DNA of 20,432 nucleotides from NCBI GenBank assembly GCA_963636105.1, contig CAVHIG010000036.1, positions 1-20,432 on the forward strand, in the 5' to 3' direction. Below are positions 1-7,643 of this stretch, one piece after another. The position numbers were made by a program, and so were the translations under genes. Numbering within the stretch: the first letter of the stretch is position 1; each line of letters starts with the position of its first letter. The DNA comes from CAVHIG01 sp963636105. GTDB taxonomy: Bacteria; Bacillota; Clostridia; Peptostreptococcales; Anaerovoracaceae. The notes beneath the pieces were generated by a model, which was not told where the DNA came from, did not search any database, and was given only the letters and a program-made list of their open reading frames with translations.

Positions 1-331
1 GAGGCGAGCTTAGCTGTCTCCTGCGAGGAGCACCAGGCCAAAGACAGCTTTAGCCCCAAAGCTTCAAAGGTATTTTTAAAAAGTATAGTTTATCAAAATC
101 CCAAAGTACATAAGATGTAGAAACGACCCGAGCTGAATATGCAAAACTGTATGGTAAATACAGCAAATTAGTAAAGAAGAGAAAGCGGCCTCATGCGCAA
201 ATAATGCGAAAAACATATCAAAATCGTGTACGCTTATGCCTAAATGCCGCCTTTATAGCTTGAAATAGGCGGATATTGTGCAAACAGTTGATAAAAATAG
301 AAATTTCTGATTATTTATTTCAAAAAAGTAC
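1..331. other. Upstream region without a convincing gene
   Basis: I see no gene with a start, SD site and recognisable product. Frame 1 is open from base 1 to a TAG at 118-120 (39 codons), so this could be the tail of a gene starting before the window, but its translation matches no family I know. Small inverted repeats are present (AGCTGTCT at 12-19 with AGACAGCT at 42-49; CCGCCT at 247-252 with AGGCGG at 267-272), neither followed by a T-run. The rest is AT-rich spacer leading to the atp promoter. Confidence 0.4.
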
Positions 332-360
332 TTTACACCGCAAAAAAGTTGTACTATAAT
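332..360 (+). promoter_or_regulatory. Sigma-A type promoter of the ATP synthase operon
   Basis: The -35 TTTACA (332-337) is followed by a 17-bp spacer and a perfect -10 TATAAT (355-360). Transcription would start near 367, placing a short leader before the first atp gene. It is the only strong promoter seen ahead of the operon. Confidence 0.8.
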
Positions 361-399
361 TAAGAAAAATTACGATTTATAGTGGGGGAGATTTCGACG

Positions 400-711
400 T
401 TGGAATACGTAATTGGTGCGATAGCAGGAGCGGTTTTTGGTGGTGCAGCCGGCGCTGTAAAGTATTTTGTTCTTTGGCGCAAGCTGCTGAATCCAAATTA
501 CAAGCCCGATCAAAATACAGTGGCAAAGTTGTTGTACAGAAATATGATAGCAAGCTACGTGATAAATATAATTACCTTGCTTATAGTATTCCTGCTCCGC
601 AATGTTATGCCATTTGATTTTGTGGCGACCATCATCGCCGCCGCACTTGCCTTGAGCATTGCAAATAGAGTATTCCCGATAAATAAGGCCATGCATGCGA
701 TAAGCGCCTGA
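400..711 (+). CDS. atpI: ATP synthase subunit I-like small membrane protein
   Basis: Small hydrophobic protein (103 aa from this start) at the position where subunit I opens bacterial atp operons; in that family it helps assemble the c-ring and may bind ions. Hydrophobic stretches near residues 2-21, 46-66 and 69-88 suggest membrane helices. I chose TTG at 400 because GGGGGAG (384-390) lies 9 nt upstream; the in-frame GTG at 382 would sit inside that SD site and has none of its own. The assignment rests on hydrophobicity and position, because AtpI sequences diverge strongly. It is separated from atpB by about 150 bp, looser than the rest of the operon. Confidence 0.7.
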   Translation: MEYVIGAIAGAVFGGAAGAVKYFVLWRKLLNPNYKPDQNTVAKLLYRNMIASYVINIITLLIVFLLRNVMPFDFVATIIAAALALSIANRVFPINKAMHAISA

Positions 712-728
712 TTTAAGGATTGACAAAA

Positions 729-758
729 TTGACAGCAATCCGGCAAAAAAGGCATATT
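729..758 (+). promoter_or_regulatory. Possible internal promoter upstream of atpB
   Basis: TTGACA (729-734), an 18-bp spacer and CATATT (753-758) make a possible secondary promoter between atpI and atpB. The -35 is perfect but the -10 matches only four of six bases. A small hairpin with a GCAA loop (CGTC-GCAA-GACG, 789-800) lies downstream, without a T-run. Confidence 0.3.
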
Positions 759-863
759 GCAAATGATACAAAAATTTGTGTATAGCTCCGTCGCAAGACG
801 ATATAGATGATATACAAAAATAAGCGACCTGGATAGAAAGGCTGCTTAGGGAGGAAAGAAGAA

Positions 864-1529
864 ATGATAGAAACTTTGAGTTCGCTTGGAGTTACAAGCG
901 GCATGATTACAAGCCTTGGAATCACGATTATTCTGTGCGTCATCGCCATAGTAGCCGGGAGAAAGCTTGAGATGATACCTTCGGGCGGCCAGGCTGCAGT
1001 GGAGATAGCCATCGAAAAGCTGAGAGACTTCTTTGTGGATCTGATGGGCGAATACGCAGGCAGAAAATACCTTCCGCTTGTAGCCACATTATTCATCTAC
1101 ATATTGCTTTGCAATTATTCCGGTCTGCTTCCGCTCGCAGGCAAACTGCCGGGACTTGCGGCGCCTACCAGCTCGGTAAATTTCCCGCTGGGACTTGCGC
1201 TTGTAGTATTTCTCTCGACACAGTTTGTCGGCATCAAGGAGCACCACGGACTACGCTATTACAAGCACTTCTTTAAACCTATCGCCTTCATCTTCCCTCT
1301 CATGATGATAGAAGAGATAGTAAGACCGTTTTCGCTCACATTCCGACTTTACGGAAATGTATACGGCGAAGAGACAGTAGTAGAACAGCTCTTTGAAATG
1401 GTGCCTATAGGCGTGCCGGTTGTTATGCAGGCTCTTTCAGTACTTATGGGACTTATCCAGGCATTGGTATTCTCCCTCCTCACGGGCATATACATCTCGG
1501 AGGCCGCAGAGACCGAAGAGACACTCTAG
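864..1529 (+). CDS. atpB: F1Fo ATP synthase subunit a
   Basis: Membrane stator subunit that forms the two ion half-channels against the c-ring. The 221-aa product is hydrophobic with five to six membrane segments. The conserved region RPFSLTFRLYGN (154-165) carries the essential channel arginine, R161; a second conserved helix, GLIQALVFSLLTGIYI (196-211), includes Q199. Length fits Bacillota subunit a. The ATG is preceded by AGGGAGG about 10 nt upstream. It is followed by a 144-bp gap containing two hairpins before atpE, where stoichiometry needs a step up in expression. Confidence 0.96.
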   Translation: MIETLSSLGVTSGMITSLGITIILCVIAIVAGRKLEMIPSGGQAAVEIAIEKLRDFFVDLMGEYAGRKYLPLVATLFIYILLCNYSGLLPLAGKLPGLAAPTSSVNFPLGLALVVFLSTQFVGIKEHHGLRYYKHFFKPIAFIFPLMMIEEIVRPFSLTFRLYGNVYGEETVVEQLFEMVPIGVPVVMQALSVLMGLIQALVFSLLTGIYISEAAETEETL

Positions 1530-1543
1530 CCTTCGCTATTTTC

Positions 1544-1584
1544 GCGGAAACGGCCTAGACACCGAAAACCCTCGCAGTTTCCGC
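1544..1584. repeat. Inverted repeat in the atpB-atpE gap
   Basis: GCGGAAAC (1544-1551) and GTTTCCGC (1577-1584) are perfect 8-bp arms around a 25-nt loop. There is no T-run, so it is not a classic terminator. It could shape mRNA stability or processing between atpB and the highly expressed atpE. The same octamer recurs elsewhere in the window. Confidence 0.5.
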
Positions 1585-1634
1585 AAAAGGAGACGGCGCG
1601 GCGCGGGAAACAAATTTAAAACAGTTAATATTGG

Positions 1635-1648
1635 CTCTCAAAAGAGAG
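1635..1648 (+). promoter_or_regulatory. Small hairpin just upstream of the atpE SD
   Basis: CTCTC-AAAA-GAGAG (1635-1648), extendable by two G-T pairs, is followed by TTTTAAATATG and the atpE SD AAGGAG (1661-1666). It is too weak and its T-run too short for an efficient terminator. A role in translation enhancement or transcript processing of atpE is an inference from position. Confidence 0.35.
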
Positions 1649-1673
1649 TTTTAAATATGAAAGGAGAAACAAA

Positions 1674-1895
1674 ATGAATACAATCGCACTCGCAGCAGCA
1701 TTAGCTATTGCAATCTCAACAATTGCCCCTGGAATCGGACAGGCAATGGCAGCCACAAAGGCACTCGAAGGAATCGCTCGTCAGCCTGAGATGGCAGGTA
1801 CACTCCGTATAAACATGATTCTTGCACTCGCATTCATGGAGTCACTGACAATTTACGGACTTCTTATTGCGTTGATTTTGTCCGCAAAGCTGTAG
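1674..1895 (+). CDS. atpE: F1Fo ATP synthase subunit c (proteolipid), Na+-type residues
   Basis: Rotor-ring subunit: a 73-aa hairpin of two membrane helices joined by the polar loop ARQPEM (35-40). The ion-binding carboxylate is E56, in FMESLTIYG. Helix 1 carries APGIGQ with Q23, and E56 is followed by S57, with Y61 further on. Gln in helix 1 plus Glu-Ser in helix 2 is the ligand set known from Na+-translocating rings such as Ilyobacter tartaricus, so Na+ coupling is likely. The position matching the water-binding Thr of Ilyobacter is Leu (L58), with Thr one residue later, so this is not a perfect match. The SD AAGGAG has 7-nt spacing. Codons are strongly biased, consistent with high expression. 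Confidence 0.96.
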   Translation: MNTIALAAALAIAISTIAPGIGQAMAATKALEGIARQPEMAGTLRINMILALAFMESLTIYGLLIALILSAKL

Positions 1896-1956
1896 GCTGA
1901 TTCGGCGCCGATATAGAGCGGCGGAAAAGCGGCAAGAAGATTAAGGAGGCTTTATT

Positions 1957-2463
1957 ATGGTCGAAGTATTAGGCATCGACGTAAAAACGATAATATTTGC
2001 CATAGCGAACTTCCTGATACTCATGGGCGTACTGACGAAGTTTTTGTATCGACCTTTTCTTGACCTTTTGGACAAACGTAAGCAGTCCATCAAGGACGCA
2101 TTCGACAATGCTGAGATGACAAATCGTAAAGCTGATGAAAAGCTGGAAGCTTACAACAAAAAAATTGCAAATGTGGAAGCTGAAGGCAGAGACATCATAA
2201 AGAATGCAAGAGTCAGAGCTGATGAACAGGCTCAGATGATTATAGACGAGGCAGGACAAAAGGCTGCTGACATGATAAAGCAGGCCGAGACGCAGATTGA
2301 AAGAGAGCGTCAGCTGGCATTGCATGACATGAGACAGCAGATCACTGAGCTTTCAATGATGGCGGCAGTCAAGATAGTTGAAAAAGAACTTGAGACTACC
2401 GGTCAGGATCGTATTATCGATGAGATTATTGAACAGGCAGGTAAGTCGGGATGGCAGAACTAA
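1957..2463 (+). CDS. atpF: F1Fo ATP synthase subunit b
   Basis: Peripheral stalk subunit linking the membrane sector to F1. The 168-aa product has one N-terminal membrane helix (about residues 10-28) followed by a long charged coiled-coil-like helix rich in Lys, Glu, Ala and Gln, as usual for the family; length is normal. A perfect SD, AAGGAGG (1943-1949), lies 7 nt before the ATG. The 3' end overlaps atpH by 13 nt, which suggests translational coupling of the two stalk subunits. Confidence 0.95.
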   Translation: MVEVLGIDVKTIIFAIANFLILMGVLTKFLYRPFLDLLDKRKQSIKDAFDNAEMTNRKADEKLEAYNKKIANVEAEGRDIIKNARVRADEQAQMIIDEAGQKAADMIKQAETQIERERQLALHDMRQQITELSMMAAVKIVEKELETTGQDRIIDEIIEQAGKSGWQN

Positions 2464-2984
2464 CGATTGATTTCACATACGGCAACGCCTTATTTTTGGC
2501 GGCAAAAGAAGTGAATAAGGTGGATCTCATTATGGAGGAGAGCCACGGAATCCTCAAGGTACTTGAGGACGAGCCGGTATTGTTGTCTTTGATGATAACG
2601 CCGACGCTGGCAGCCTCAGAGAAAAAGGAGACACTGAAGGCTATCTTCGAGGGTCGTATTTGCGATGAGCTTCTGAACTTCCTCTATATCCTTGTGGATA
2701 AGGGCAGGGCAAAGCATTATAAAAAAATCGTAGCCGCATATACTGAGCTTGCTAATAAGGAAGAAGGTTATGCGCATGGCAGGGTGCTTTCGGTTGCGCC
2801 GCTCAAGCCTGAGCAAATAGAAAAGCTTGAGAAGGAGACCGGAAAGCTCATAAAACAAAACGTAAGACTTGAAAACGAGACAGACAAATCCCTCATAGGC
2901 GGATTCAAGATCTACATAGACGGCAAAGTCATAGACGCGTCTATAAGCAGTCGTTTCAAGAACTTACAACTGAAATTAAACTAA
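2451..2984 (+). CDS. atpH: F1Fo ATP synthase subunit delta (OSCP)
   Basis: Cap of the peripheral stalk that binds the top of the alpha/beta hexamer. The 177-aa product has the typical helical N-terminal domain and the family's C-terminal signature around LIGGFKIYIDGKVIDAS (148-164). The start lies inside the end of atpF (13-nt overlap) with only a weak SD, so translation probably depends on ribosomes finishing atpF. Confidence 0.95.
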   Translation: MAELTIDFTYGNALFLAAKEVNKVDLIMEESHGILKVLEDEPVLLSLMITPTLAASEKKETLKAIFEGRICDELLNFLYILVDKGRAKHYKKIVAAYTELANKEEGYAHGRVLSVAPLKPEQIEKLEKETGKLIKQNVRLENETDKSLIGGFKIYIDGKVIDASISSRFKNLQLKLN

Positions 2985-3037
2985 AAACAAACTAAGCATA
3001 TTTAAACTAAAAATAAACGGAGAGAGGAGGAACGCGT

Positions 3038-4555
3038 ATGAATCTCAGACCTGAAGAAATAAGTACCGTCATCAAAGAGCAGATCAAGAAATACGAAAAT
3101 CATCTCGAGATCTCGGATTTCGGTACGGTAATACAGGTCGGCGACGGAATCGCCAGAGTTTACGGCCTTGAAAACTGTATGGCCGGCGAGCTTTTAGAGT
3201 TTCCCGGGGAAGTATATGGCATGGCGCTGAATCTGGAAGAAGATAACGTCGGCACAGTAATACTTGGTTCCGACAAGCATATAAAAGAAGGAGACATCGT
3301 AAAGCCTACAGGCAGAGTAGTAGAGGTGCCGGTAGGAGACGGTCTTATAGGACGTGTCGTAAACGCCCTGGGTCAGCCTATAGACGGCAAAGGCCCGATA
3401 AAGAGCGAAGGCGCAAGACCAATTGAGAGCCCTGCACCTGGCGTATTGCAGAGAAAGAGCGTAAATCAGCCGCTGCAGACCGGTATCAAGGCTATAGACT
3501 CAATGATTCCTATCGGAAAAGGACAAAGAGAGCTTATCATAGGCGACAGACAGACAGGAAAGACTGCTATCGCCATCGATACTATCATAAATCAGAAGGG
3601 CAAGGACGTAATCTGTATCTATGTAGCCATAGGACAGAAAAATTCCACTGTTGCTCAGCTCGTACAGACGCTGGAGACAAAGGGTGCTATGGATTACACT
3701 ATAGTAGTTTCGGCTACGGCAAGTGATGTAGCGCCGCTTCAGTATATAGCTCCTTATGCGGGCTGCGCTATGGGCGAGCACTTTATGTACAACGGCAAGC
3801 ATGTGCTCATCGTATATGATGACCTTTCAAAGCATGCTGTAGCCTATCGTGCAATGTCACTTCTTCTTAGGAGACCACCTGGACGTGAAGCTTATCCTGG
3901 AGATGTATTCTATCTCCATTCAAGACTTCTTGAAAGAGCGGCAAAGCTTTCCGACGAGCTGGGCGGCGGCTCCATTACAGCACTGCCTATCATAGAGACG
4001 CAGGCAGGAGACGTATCCGCATATATTCCTACAAACGTAATATCCATCACTGACGGACAGATCTTCCTGGAGACTGAGCTCTTCTTTACAGGTCAGCGTC
4101 CTGCGGTAAATGCGGGTATTTCCGTATCCCGTGTAGGAGGAAATGCGCAGATCAAGGCGATGAAGAAGGTAGCCAGCAAGGTAAAGCTGGAGCTTGCTCA
4201 GTACAGAGAGCTGGCAAGCTTCTCGCAATTCGGTTCCGATGTAGACAAGGATACAAAGGCAAGGCTGGATCACGGTCAAATCCTTATGGAGATACTCAAG
4301 CAGCCGCAGTACAGCCCTATAGATGTAGCGGATCAGGTTATGATCATATATGCAGCTATAAACCATTACCTTGCGGAAATCCCTGTACCGGAGATCAAAA
4401 AGTTCGAAAAAGAATTCACAGCCTTTATGGAGGAGCAGCATCCTGAGGTGACACGCAGCATCAGAAACAGCGGCGAGCTGGCTGAAAATACAGAAGAGAT
4501 TCTGAAGGCTGCCATAGATGAATTCAAGGAAATATGGAAGGCAAAAGAAAACTAA
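3038..4555 (+). CDS. atpA: F1Fo ATP synthase subunit alpha
   Basis: Non-catalytic nucleotide-binding subunit of the F1 hexamer; 505 aa, normal length. Walker A is GDRQTGKT (169-176), Walker B is HVLIVYDD (255-262), and SVSRVGG (362-368) contains the arginine finger R365 that reaches into the catalytic site on beta. The N-terminal beta-barrel contains the family stretch VIQVGDGIARVYGL. The SD GAGAGGAGG (3022-3030) lies 7 nt before the ATG. The gap before it contains an imperfect AAACTAAAAA repeat. No anomaly seen. Confidence 0.98.
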   Translation: MNLRPEEISTVIKEQIKKYENHLEISDFGTVIQVGDGIARVYGLENCMAGELLEFPGEVYGMALNLEEDNVGTVILGSDKHIKEGDIVKPTGRVVEVPVGDGLIGRVVNALGQPIDGKGPIKSEGARPIESPAPGVLQRKSVNQPLQTGIKAIDSMIPIGKGQRELIIGDRQTGKTAIAIDTIINQKGKDVICIYVAIGQKNSTVAQLVQTLETKGAMDYTIVVSATASDVAPLQYIAPYAGCAMGEHFMYNGKHVLIVYDDLSKHAVAYRAMSLLLRRPPGREAYPGDVFYLHSRLLERAAKLSDELGGGSITALPIIETQAGDVSAYIPTNVISITDGQIFLETELFFTGQRPAVNAGISVSRVGGNAQIKAMKKVASKVKLELAQYRELASFSQFGSDVDKDTKARLDHGQILMEILKQPQYSPIDVADQVMIIYAAINHYLAEIPVPEIKKFEKEFTAFMEEQHPEVTRSIRNSGELAENTEEILKAAIDEFKEIWKAKEN

Positions 4556-4603
4556 AAACATATGACCAAAAGGACATAAAAGACACGGAAAGGGGGACAT
4601 CGT

Positions 4604-5476
4604 ATGGCTTCAAGCAATATGCAGGACATCAAGCGTAGAATGCGAAGCGTAAATAGCACTGAGCATATTACAAACGCAATGAAGCTGGTGTCCGCGGCAA
4701 AACTGAGGAAAGCCAAAGCCACCTTTGAAAAAACAATAAAATACTTCCACTATATCACGGAAGCGATAGAAAACATATTCAATAATGTGAGCGATATCCC
4801 TGAAATGTATCTCAAGGGCAGCCGCGAGATCAAAAAAACCTGCTACATAATCGTAACCAGCAACAGAGGTCTTTGCGGCAGCTTCAATGCAAACGTAATA
4901 AAGCTTGCGGAGGAAGAGCTTGCAAGGAGTGAAGGCACTCCGATTGTCGTAGCTATAGGTACAAAGGGCAAGGAATATTTTGAGAAGAGAGGCTACTCTA
5001 TTTACAGCGAGTATGTCGCTCCGCCTGAAAATATATCCTTCCTTGAGACAAGACAGATAAGCAAGCCTATACTTGATATGTATGTCGCGGGAGAGATAGA
5101 CAAGATTGAGCTTATATACACATCGTACGCGAGCTCTCTGGAGCAGGACGCCAAAACCGTCACATTGCTTCCGTTTGATCCCGAGATAGATCCTGAAATG
5201 TATGGCAGCTTCGACAGGGATGTAGAATATGAGCCGTCAGTAGAGGAAGTATTCAATTACCTGATACCAAAATATGTAGAAATAATGATATATGGCGCTG
5301 TTATAAGCTCGGCTACGTGTGAGCACGCGGCAAGGCGTATGGCCATGGAGAATGCGACGGATAACGCCCGCGAGATGCTCGGTGAGCTGTCGCTCTTCTA
5401 CAACAGGGCAAGACAGGCCGCGATCACAAATGAAATCATTGAGGTCGTATCAGGCTCGGACGCTCAGAATGGTTAA
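4604..5476 (+). CDS. atpG: F1Fo ATP synthase subunit gamma
   Basis: Central rotor shaft. The 290-aa product has the conserved N-terminal helix (IKRRMRSVNSTEHITNAMK, with MKLVSAAKLRKAK following) and the C-terminal helix with NATDNAREM and ARQAAITNEI that together form the coiled coil inside the hexamer. Length is typical. The SD AAAGGGGG (4589-4596) is 7 nt upstream. It lies between atpA and atpD in the standard order. Confidence 0.97.
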   Translation: MASSNMQDIKRRMRSVNSTEHITNAMKLVSAAKLRKAKATFEKTIKYFHYITEAIENIFNNVSDIPEMYLKGSREIKKTCYIIVTSNRGLCGSFNANVIKLAEEELARSEGTPIVVAIGTKGKEYFEKRGYSIYSEYVAPPENISFLETRQISKPILDMYVAGEIDKIELIYTSYASSLEQDAKTVTLLPFDPEIDPEMYGSFDRDVEYEPSVEEVFNYLIPKYVEIMIYGAVISSATCEHAARRMAMENATDNAREMLGELSLFYNRARQAAITNEIIEVVSGSDAQNG

Positions 5477-5512
5477 AAAAACAACAAATTTGAGCCCTCA
5501 GAGGAGGTAAAA

Positions 5513-6904
5513 ATGAAAAAGGGTATAATTCATCAGATAGTAGGACCCGTAATAGATATAAAATTCGACGCGGATGATATGCCGGAGCTTCTGAACGCGA
5601 TAGAGATCACTCTCGACGGAAAAAGGATCGTGGCAGAGGTAGCCCAGCATATCGGAGACGATGTCGTAAGATGTATTTCACTTTCACCTACAGATGGACT
5701 GAAAAGAGGCATGGAGGCACTCGATACCGGAGCACCGATTTCCGTACCGGTAGGTCAGGCTGTCCTCGGCAGACTTTTCAACGTAATAGGCGAGACTATA
5801 GACGAAAAGGGTCCTGTAGCTACAGAGCTGAGAAGCTCAATACACAGGGAAGCACCTAAATTTGAAGAGCAGGATACTACCGCGCAGATATTTGAGACCG
5901 GTATAAAGGTTATCGACCTTATCGCACCTTATACAAGAGGTGGTAAGGTAGGTCTTTTCGGAGGCGCGGGAGTAGGCAAGACTGTACTTATTCAGGAGCT
6001 TATCCACAACATCGCAAAGGAGCACGGCGGTATCTCGGTATTTGCCGGCGTAGGCGAGAGAACAAGAGAAGGAAACGATCTTTACTACGAAATGATTGAT
6101 TCCGGAGTTATAGACAAAACAGCAATGGTATTCGGCCAGATGAATGAGCCGCCTGGAGCCAGAATGAGAGTAGCTCTTACAGGACTTACAATGGCAGAGT
6201 ACTTCAGAGATGTGGAGGGTCAGGACGTACTGCTCTTCATAGACAACATATTCAGATTCACACAGGCAGGCTCGGAGGTATCCGCACTGCTCGGACGTGT
6301 ACCGTCGGCCGTAGGTTATCAGCCTACACTGGCTACGGAAATGGGTGCTCTTCAGGAGAGAATCACTTCCACAAAGAAGGGTTCTATCACATCGGTACAG
6401 GCGATATACGTACCTGCCGACGACCTGACTGACCCTGCTCCTGCTACGACATTTGCGCATCTCGATGCTACGACAGTACTTTCACGTTCTATCACAGAGC
6501 TCGGTATCTATCCGGCTGTAGACCCGCTCGAGTCCACATCCAGAATCATGGATCCGCTCATTTTGGGCGAGGAGCATTATAATACAGCTCGTGGCGTGCA
6601 GGAAGTATTGCAGAAGTACAAGGATTTGCAGGATATCATCGCAATCCTCGGTATGGATGAGCTTTCTGATTCTGATAAGCTCATCGTATCCAGAGCGAGA
6701 AAGATTCAGAGATTCCTGTCACAGTCATTCAGCGTGGCAGAGCACTTCCTCGGCACTCCTGGTGTATATCTCCCACTCAAGGAGACAGTGCGCAGCTTCA
6801 AGGAAATCCTCGAAGGCAAGCACGACGAGATACCGGAGTCGATGTTCCTCTATGCGGGTAGTATCGACGATGTTGTAGAAAGGTACAAGCAAGCAAATGG
6901 CTAA
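5513..6904 (+). CDS. atpD: F1Fo ATP synthase subunit beta (catalytic)
   Basis: Catalytic subunit that makes or hydrolyses ATP; 463 aa, normal length. Walker A is GGAGVGKT (150-157), the catalytic glutamate is E182 in GERTREGND, Walker B is DVLLFIDN (238-245), and the torque-bearing DELSD loop lies near residue 380. The SD GAGGAGG (5501-5507) lies 5 nt upstream of the ATG. The stop overlaps atpC by 8 nt, implying coupled translation. Confidence 0.98.
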   Translation: MKKGIIHQIVGPVIDIKFDADDMPELLNAIEITLDGKRIVAEVAQHIGDDVVRCISLSPTDGLKRGMEALDTGAPISVPVGQAVLGRLFNVIGETIDEKGPVATELRSSIHREAPKFEEQDTTAQIFETGIKVIDLIAPYTRGGKVGLFGGAGVGKTVLIQELIHNIAKEHGGISVFAGVGERTREGNDLYYEMIDSGVIDKTAMVFGQMNEPPGARMRVALTGLTMAEYFRDVEGQDVLLFIDNIFRFTQAGSEVSALLGRVPSAVGYQPTLATEMGALQERITSTKKGSITSVQAIYVPADDLTDPAPATTFAHLDATTVLSRSITELGIYPAVDPLESTSRIMDPLILGEEHYNTARGVQEVLQKYKDLQDIIAILGMDELSDSDKLIVSRARKIQRFLSQSFSVAEHFLGTPGVYLPLKETVRSFKEILEGKHDEIPESMFLYAGSIDDVVERYKQANG

Positions 6905-7355
6905 GAGTGTAAATGTTGAGATTATCACACCTTCCAAGCTTTTCTATATGGGTGAGGCAGAGCTTGTCGTTGTAAAGACACTCTCAGGATATGAGGGCTT
7001 TATGGCAGGCCATACTTGGGCTGTCAAGCTTCTCGACATTGGCGAGCTCTCCATTCAGGAAAAGGGAAAATCCCTGGACGAATTCAAGGTCGCGGCCATA
7101 CACGGTGGCTTTATCGACGTGCAGGAAAACATTATCATATATACCGACGCCGCGGAATGGCAGGAGGATATAGATATGGAGCGCGCGATGTCATTGAAGG
7201 AGTCCGCTCAGGCCTTCCTCGATGCTCACAAGCAGGGCACATATCCATATGAAAATCAGGAAGATGACGAGGAGATCATAAGAGCCAGAATGGAGCTTCA
7301 GAAAGCGATAAATCGTATGAAGGTCGCCAGCGGAGGCAGACGAGGAGTAAAGTAG
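6897..7355 (+). CDS. atpC: F1Fo ATP synthase subunit epsilon
   Basis: Rotor foot and inhibitory subunit. The 152-aa product has the N-terminal beta-sandwich (VNVEIITPSKLFYMGEAE; GYEGFMAGHTWAVKLLDIG, where many homologues have GxxGILPGH) and a C-terminal helical hairpin (about 93-150). It is slightly longer than the usual 130-140 aa because of an acidic linker (YENQEDDEE) between the two C-terminal helices. The ATG lies inside the atpD stop region (8-nt overlap), so it is translationally coupled. It is the last gene before the operon terminator. Confidence 0.94.
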   Translation: MAKSVNVEIITPSKLFYMGEAELVVVKTLSGYEGFMAGHTWAVKLLDIGELSIQEKGKSLDEFKVAAIHGGFIDVQENIIIYTDAAEWQEDIDMERAMSLKESAQAFLDAHKQGTYPYENQEDDEEIIRARMELQKAINRMKVASGGRRGVK

Positions 7356-7410
7356 TCTTGGAAGAATCAGGAAATATTTACAAATCCTAAATTCAATAAC
7401 AATAAAATGA

Positions 7411-7452
7411 AAAAAATATGTCCGAACGTCTTGCGAGTCGGGCATATTTTTT
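7411..7452 (+). terminator. Terminator of the ATP synthase operon
   Basis: A 15-bp stem (left arm 7411-7425, right arm 7438-7452) with one G-T pair and a 12-nt loop ends in six T. Because the left arm begins with A6, it could also act on the opposite strand. Confidence 0.9.
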
Positions 7453-7459
7453 GTATAAT
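7431..7459 (+). promoter_or_regulatory. Promoter overlapping the atp terminator
   Basis: TTGCGA (7431-7436), a 17-bp spacer and perfect TATAAT (7454-7459). The -35 lies in the loop and right arm of the terminator hairpin. It probably drives the TolC-like gene with a leader of about 175 nt. Confidence 0.6.
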
Positions 7460-7470
7460 TGTATCAGCTC

Positions 7471-7509
7471 GCGGTTTGCGAAAGCAAGCATGAGCGAAGC
7501 GCAAACCGC
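7471..7509. repeat. 10-bp inverted repeat in the leader of the TolC-like gene
   Basis: GCGGTTTGCG (7471-7480) and CGCAAACCGC (7500-7509) are perfect arms around a 19-nt loop. It has no T-run. It begins about where the transcript from the TATAAT at 7454 would start, so it could be a 5' stabilising hairpin or an operator. Confidence 0.5.
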
Positions 7510-7643
7510 CAAATAACATCTTGACTTGAAAAAAACAGGAGTGTAAAATAAAAACTGACCGGCGAGTCGGCGACATTCGGAAAGCTCCGGACAGACTGCT
7601 GCGGCCGGGAATCGAAAATTTCGCATAGGAAGGATTAGAAAAA

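Noticed and set aside
370..771. 133-aa frame on the - strand over atpI
   Set aside because: It lies antisense to atpI, has no family motif, and the + strand has a promoter, SD and operon position.
7510..7643. Possible riboswitch in the leader of the TolC-like gene
   Set aside because: GC-rich short pairings exist (CCGG pairs, GGAAAG) but I could not fit the conserved core of the c-di-GMP or any other riboswitch class I know.
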